Below are positions 62,201 through 64,000 of a stretch of 64,000 nucleotides of DNA, in pieces (the stretch's first letter is position 1; the number at the start of each line of letters is the position of its first letter). Origin of the DNA: Catalinimonas alkaloidigena. GTDB lineage: Bacteria > Bacteroidota > Bacteroidia > Cytophagales > Flexibacteraceae. The stretch spans positions 1 through 64,000 of the forward strand of contig NZ_FNFO01000009.1 in assembly GCF_900100765.1 (NCBI RefSeq), read 5' to 3'. Below the pieces are notes generated by a model. It made no database searches. It was not told the DNA's origin and saw only the letters and a list, made by a program, of their open reading frames with translations. Position numbers and translations under genes: made by a program.

Positions 62201-62536
62201 ATGTTTGGTTTTAGCAAGCAAGTGAAAAATTTCGAAGATGTAGACGCCGCAACGTTTGAGGCATTGCGTCAGGAGGGAAAGGCCGTGGTGTTGGACGTGC
62301 GCACACCGGCCGAGGCACAACAGGGAATGATTCCCGGTGCCAAGCTCCTCAATGTGATGTCGCCTTCGTTTCAGAACGAGGTGCAGCGGTTCGATAAGTC
62401 CGTGCCTTACCTGGTGTACTGCCGCAGCGGGAACCGGAGCGCGCAGGCGTGCCAGTGGATGGCCGATCAGGGCTTTCAGAAAGTCTTCAACCTACGCGGG
62501 GGCATAGGCGCCTGGCAGCATGCGGTTGGGAAGTAA
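62201..62536 (+). CDS. Single-domain rhodanese
   Basis: The 111-residue rhodanese has an active-site loop YCRSGNRSA with one cysteine and the closing signature FNLRGGIGAW. It carries sulfane sulfur between persulfide donors and acceptors such as sulfite. No signal peptide is present, so it is cytoplasmic. AGGGAGG lies about 6 nt before the ATG, one of few clear Shine-Dalgarno sequences here. It is cotranscribed with the MBL-rhodanese gene and closed by a terminator. Confidence 0.92.
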   Translation: MFGFSKQVKNFEDVDAATFEALRQEGKAVVLDVRTPAEAQQGMIPGAKLLNVMSPSFQNEVQRFDKSVPYLVYCRSGNRSAQACQWMADQGFQKVFNLRGGIGAWQHAVGK

Positions 62537-62569
62537 GTAGAGGAGTTTTTGCCTGCAAAGTGGTTGATG

Positions 62570-62605
62570 GCCTGGCGGTTCCGTTCGGAATCGTCAGGCT
62601 TTTTT
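62570..62605 (+). terminator. Intrinsic terminator of the sulfur island
   Basis: A 13-bp stem (GCCTGGCGGTTCC with GGAATCGTCAGGC, two G-U pairs) with a GTTC loop and six T. Confidence 0.9.
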
Positions 62606-62693
62606 GTGTCTGCAGGGGGGGGAGCAAACGAGCGTTCAGCCGCTCTGGAACTCGGTTACACGACGCACGATTCCGGTTTCGGGCAGCTCCCAA

Positions 62694-62760
62694 GATGACG
62701 AGAATCATGTTTTGCCCTGACCCGCACCAGTGCGGAAGCCCGCCAGAACCGACATCTTCG
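62694..62760 (+). promoter_or_regulatory. Crp/Fnr-type operators upstream of L,D-transpeptidase gene
   Basis: GATGA-CGAGAA-TCATG (62694-62709) is nearly identical to the site at 37233 (both continue TTTTG). A weaker site CCTGA-CCCGCA-CCAGT (62716-62731) is centred 22 bp downstream. A -7-like CATCTTCG (62753-62760) starts 29.5 bp from that centre; it matches four of six fixed bases. Confidence 0.42.
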
Positions 62761-62809
62761 GAAGATGATAAAAAGACCGTGCCGGCAGTTGTCCACTAAG
62801 AACCACTTT

Positions 62810-64000
62810 ATGAAACATGTGTACTGTCATTTGGTTTGCCTCGGGTTAGCACTCGGGGGGATGGAAAGCCTGTCGGCCGCTGCGCCGCCCGATTCGGTAG
62901 CGCAATCCCTGATGGCCTTCATCGAAACCAACGGCCCGGACGAGCGGCTGTTTTCGCAGGTGGTGTTGCCGGACTTCTACCGTCGGCGGCAGTACCAACC
63001 GGCCTGGACCGATGCGCGCAACGTGTCCGATCTGCTCGCCATTTTGCAAGCCGCTGAACAGGAAGGGCTGGCGCCTGCCGCGTATCATCTGGACCGCATC
63101 CAACGGTTGCGTTGCGCTACGGCCACCGCTCCGCAGTGCGCAGAACTGGACCTGATGCTGACCGACGCTACGCTGATGTACGCCTCGCACCTGTACTTCG
63201 GGAAGGTGGACCCCCGCACGCTTTCTGCCTCCTGGAACGTCGAAAAGCGGCCTCTGCCGGACGACCCGGCCGGTACGCTCGAAGCCAGCCTGGCGATCTG
63301 TTCCCTGCCGCAGGCGTTCGAGGCGCTGAAGCCGACGCATGCGATGTATCGGCAGTTAAAAGAAAAGCTGGTCGTGTTGCGTCAGCGCGCGGCATTGGGC
63401 GGGTGGGCCCCGGTGCGGTCGGAGGCGAGTACCCCTGCCGCTCTGGGCGACACGGTTCCCTGGCTGGGGGCATTGCGGCAGCGCTTGCGGGCCGAAGGGT
63501 ATGCCATGGCGGCCGATGGGGGGACGGTCTACGACAGCGCCCTGGCCGAAGGCGTGCGGCTGTACCAGCGGGAGCACGGCCTGGTGCCGGACGGCATCGT
63601 CGGGGCCGCGACTCTCCGTGCCCTCAACCGCCCCGTCGATTTCTGGATCGATCAGGTGCGCGTCAACCTGGAGCGGGCACGCTGGGTACTCGGGCATTTG
63701 CCCGACTCGTTTCTGGTGGTCAACATCGCCGCTGCGGAACTGTACCTGGTGTACGACCGGCAGCGCGTGTGGCAAACGTCCGTGGTGGTAGGCAAAACGG
63801 CCACGAAAACGCCCATCTTCAGTTCGCACATCACCCGGGTTGTGTTTAACCCGACCTGGACCGTGCCGCGTAGCATTTTACGTGAGGGCCTGTGGGCCGA
63901 CATCCGCCGCAATCCGGCCTATCTGGCACAACAACGGATGGTGGTGCAAGCCCGGGGGCAGACCCTGGACCCGACCACCATCGACTGGTCGACTTACAGT
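62810..64000 (+). CDS. YcbB-type L,D-transpeptidase, 3'-truncated by window end
   Basis: The frame is open from the ATG at 62810 to the window end (397 residues, no stop). A short signal peptide is followed by a scaffold domain (LPDFYRRRQYQPAW, AEQEGLAPAAYHLDRI), a peptidoglycan-binding repeat (EGVRLYQREHGLVPDGIVG) and the start of the YkuD catalytic domain (FLVVNIAAAELYLVY, VVFNPTWTVPRSIL). The catalytic cysteine lies beyond the window. Such enzymes make 3-3 peptidoglycan cross-links in the periplasm and are often stress-related. It is 273 bp after the rhodanese, behind FNR-like sites that resemble those of the Usp operon. Confidence 0.88.
   Translation, partial: MKHVYCHLVCLGLALGGMESLSAAAPPDSVAQSLMAFIETNGPDERLFSQVVLPDFYRRRQYQPAWTDARNVSDLLAILQAAEQEGLAPAAYHLDRIQRLRCATATAPQCAELDLMLTDATLMYASHLYFGKVDPRTLSASWNVEKRPLPDDPAGTLEASLAICSLPQAFEALKPTHAMYRQLKEKLVVLRQRAALGGWAPVRSEASTPAALGDTVPWLGALRQRLRAEGYAMAADGGTVYDSALAEGVRLYQREHGLVPDGIVGAATLRALNRPVDFWIDQVRVNLERARWVLGHLPDSFLVVNIAAAELYLVYDRQRVWQTSVVVGKTATKTPIFSSHITRVVFNPTWTVPRSILREGLWADIRRNPAYLAQQRMVVQARGQTLDPTTIDWSTYS

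Noticed and set aside
62646-62660. Palindrome-like TGGAA-CTCGG-TTACA after the rhodanese gene
   Set aside because: The spacer is one base short, the left half is poor and no -7 box lies at the expected distance.

Overview
The window looks like the chromosome of a GC-rich, Gram-negative member of the Bacteroidota, probably Cytophagales-like. The evidence is three secreted proteins with type IX (Por) secretion sorting domains, an SLSLTYNF-type outer-membrane barrel C-terminus, Kdo transferase (lipid A), promoters of the Bacteroidota -7 class (TAnnTTTG) and few Shine-Dalgarno sites. The assignment rests on these traits only. I see no tRNA, rRNA, CRISPR array or insertion sequence.

Layout. 1-99: end of an outer-membrane protein. 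159-9516 (minus): glgE, a Tat-exported Gfo/Idh/MocA oxidoreductase, a treS-maltokinase fusion and glgB, which together are a GlgE-pathway alpha-glucan operon. 10117-16049: two related type IX cargo proteins. 16192-18571 (minus): sucD and an NhaD antiporter. 18876-21052: kdtA and rsgA, overlapping. 21664-24429: a beta-helix type IX cargo protein. 24520-27885 (minus): a propeller-amidohydrolase. 28041-37204: two large PAS histidine kinases and a lone receiver protein. 37478-51863: a stress and central-carbon island (four universal stress proteins, two Hsp20, three-BON protein, glucokinase, PfkB, PEP synthase, one MBL-rhodanese). 51928-62536: a sulfide/thiosulfate island (DUF1641 protein, SQR, Crp/Fnr regulator, two YeeE-like half transporters, TsdA-type cytochrome, porin, two MBL-rhodanese proteins, TSUP permease, single rhodanese). 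62810-64000: start of a YcbB-type L,D-transpeptidase, cut by the window end.

Main observation. Nine intergenic regions in the stress and sulfur islands carry Crp/Fnr-type palindromes (TGTRA-N6-TYACA or GATGA-N6-TCATN). Their geometry is fixed: an operator centre lies 29.5 bp upstream of the first base of a TAnnTTTG-like -7 box, and at several promoters a second operator lies exactly 22 bp further upstream. In the sulfur island the -7 boxes are good and the fit is strong. In the stress island the operators are good but the -7 boxes are weaker. The only Crp/Fnr gene in the window (54024-54653) sits behind one of these operators, shared divergently with sqr. Its effector domain has three cysteines (C78, C84, C85), so a thiol or persulfide signal is a reasonable guess.

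How the genes may work together (inference). SQR makes persulfide from sulfide. The MBL-rhodanese (CstB-like) enzymes and rhodanese turn persulfide into sulfite and thiosulfate. TsdA oxidises thiosulfate to tetrathionate. The YeeE-like and TSUP proteins move thiosulfate and sulfite. The same operator architecture in front of Usp/Hsp20/BON/PfkB/PpsA genes suggests that sulfur handling and a DosR-like dormancy programme are co-regulated here.
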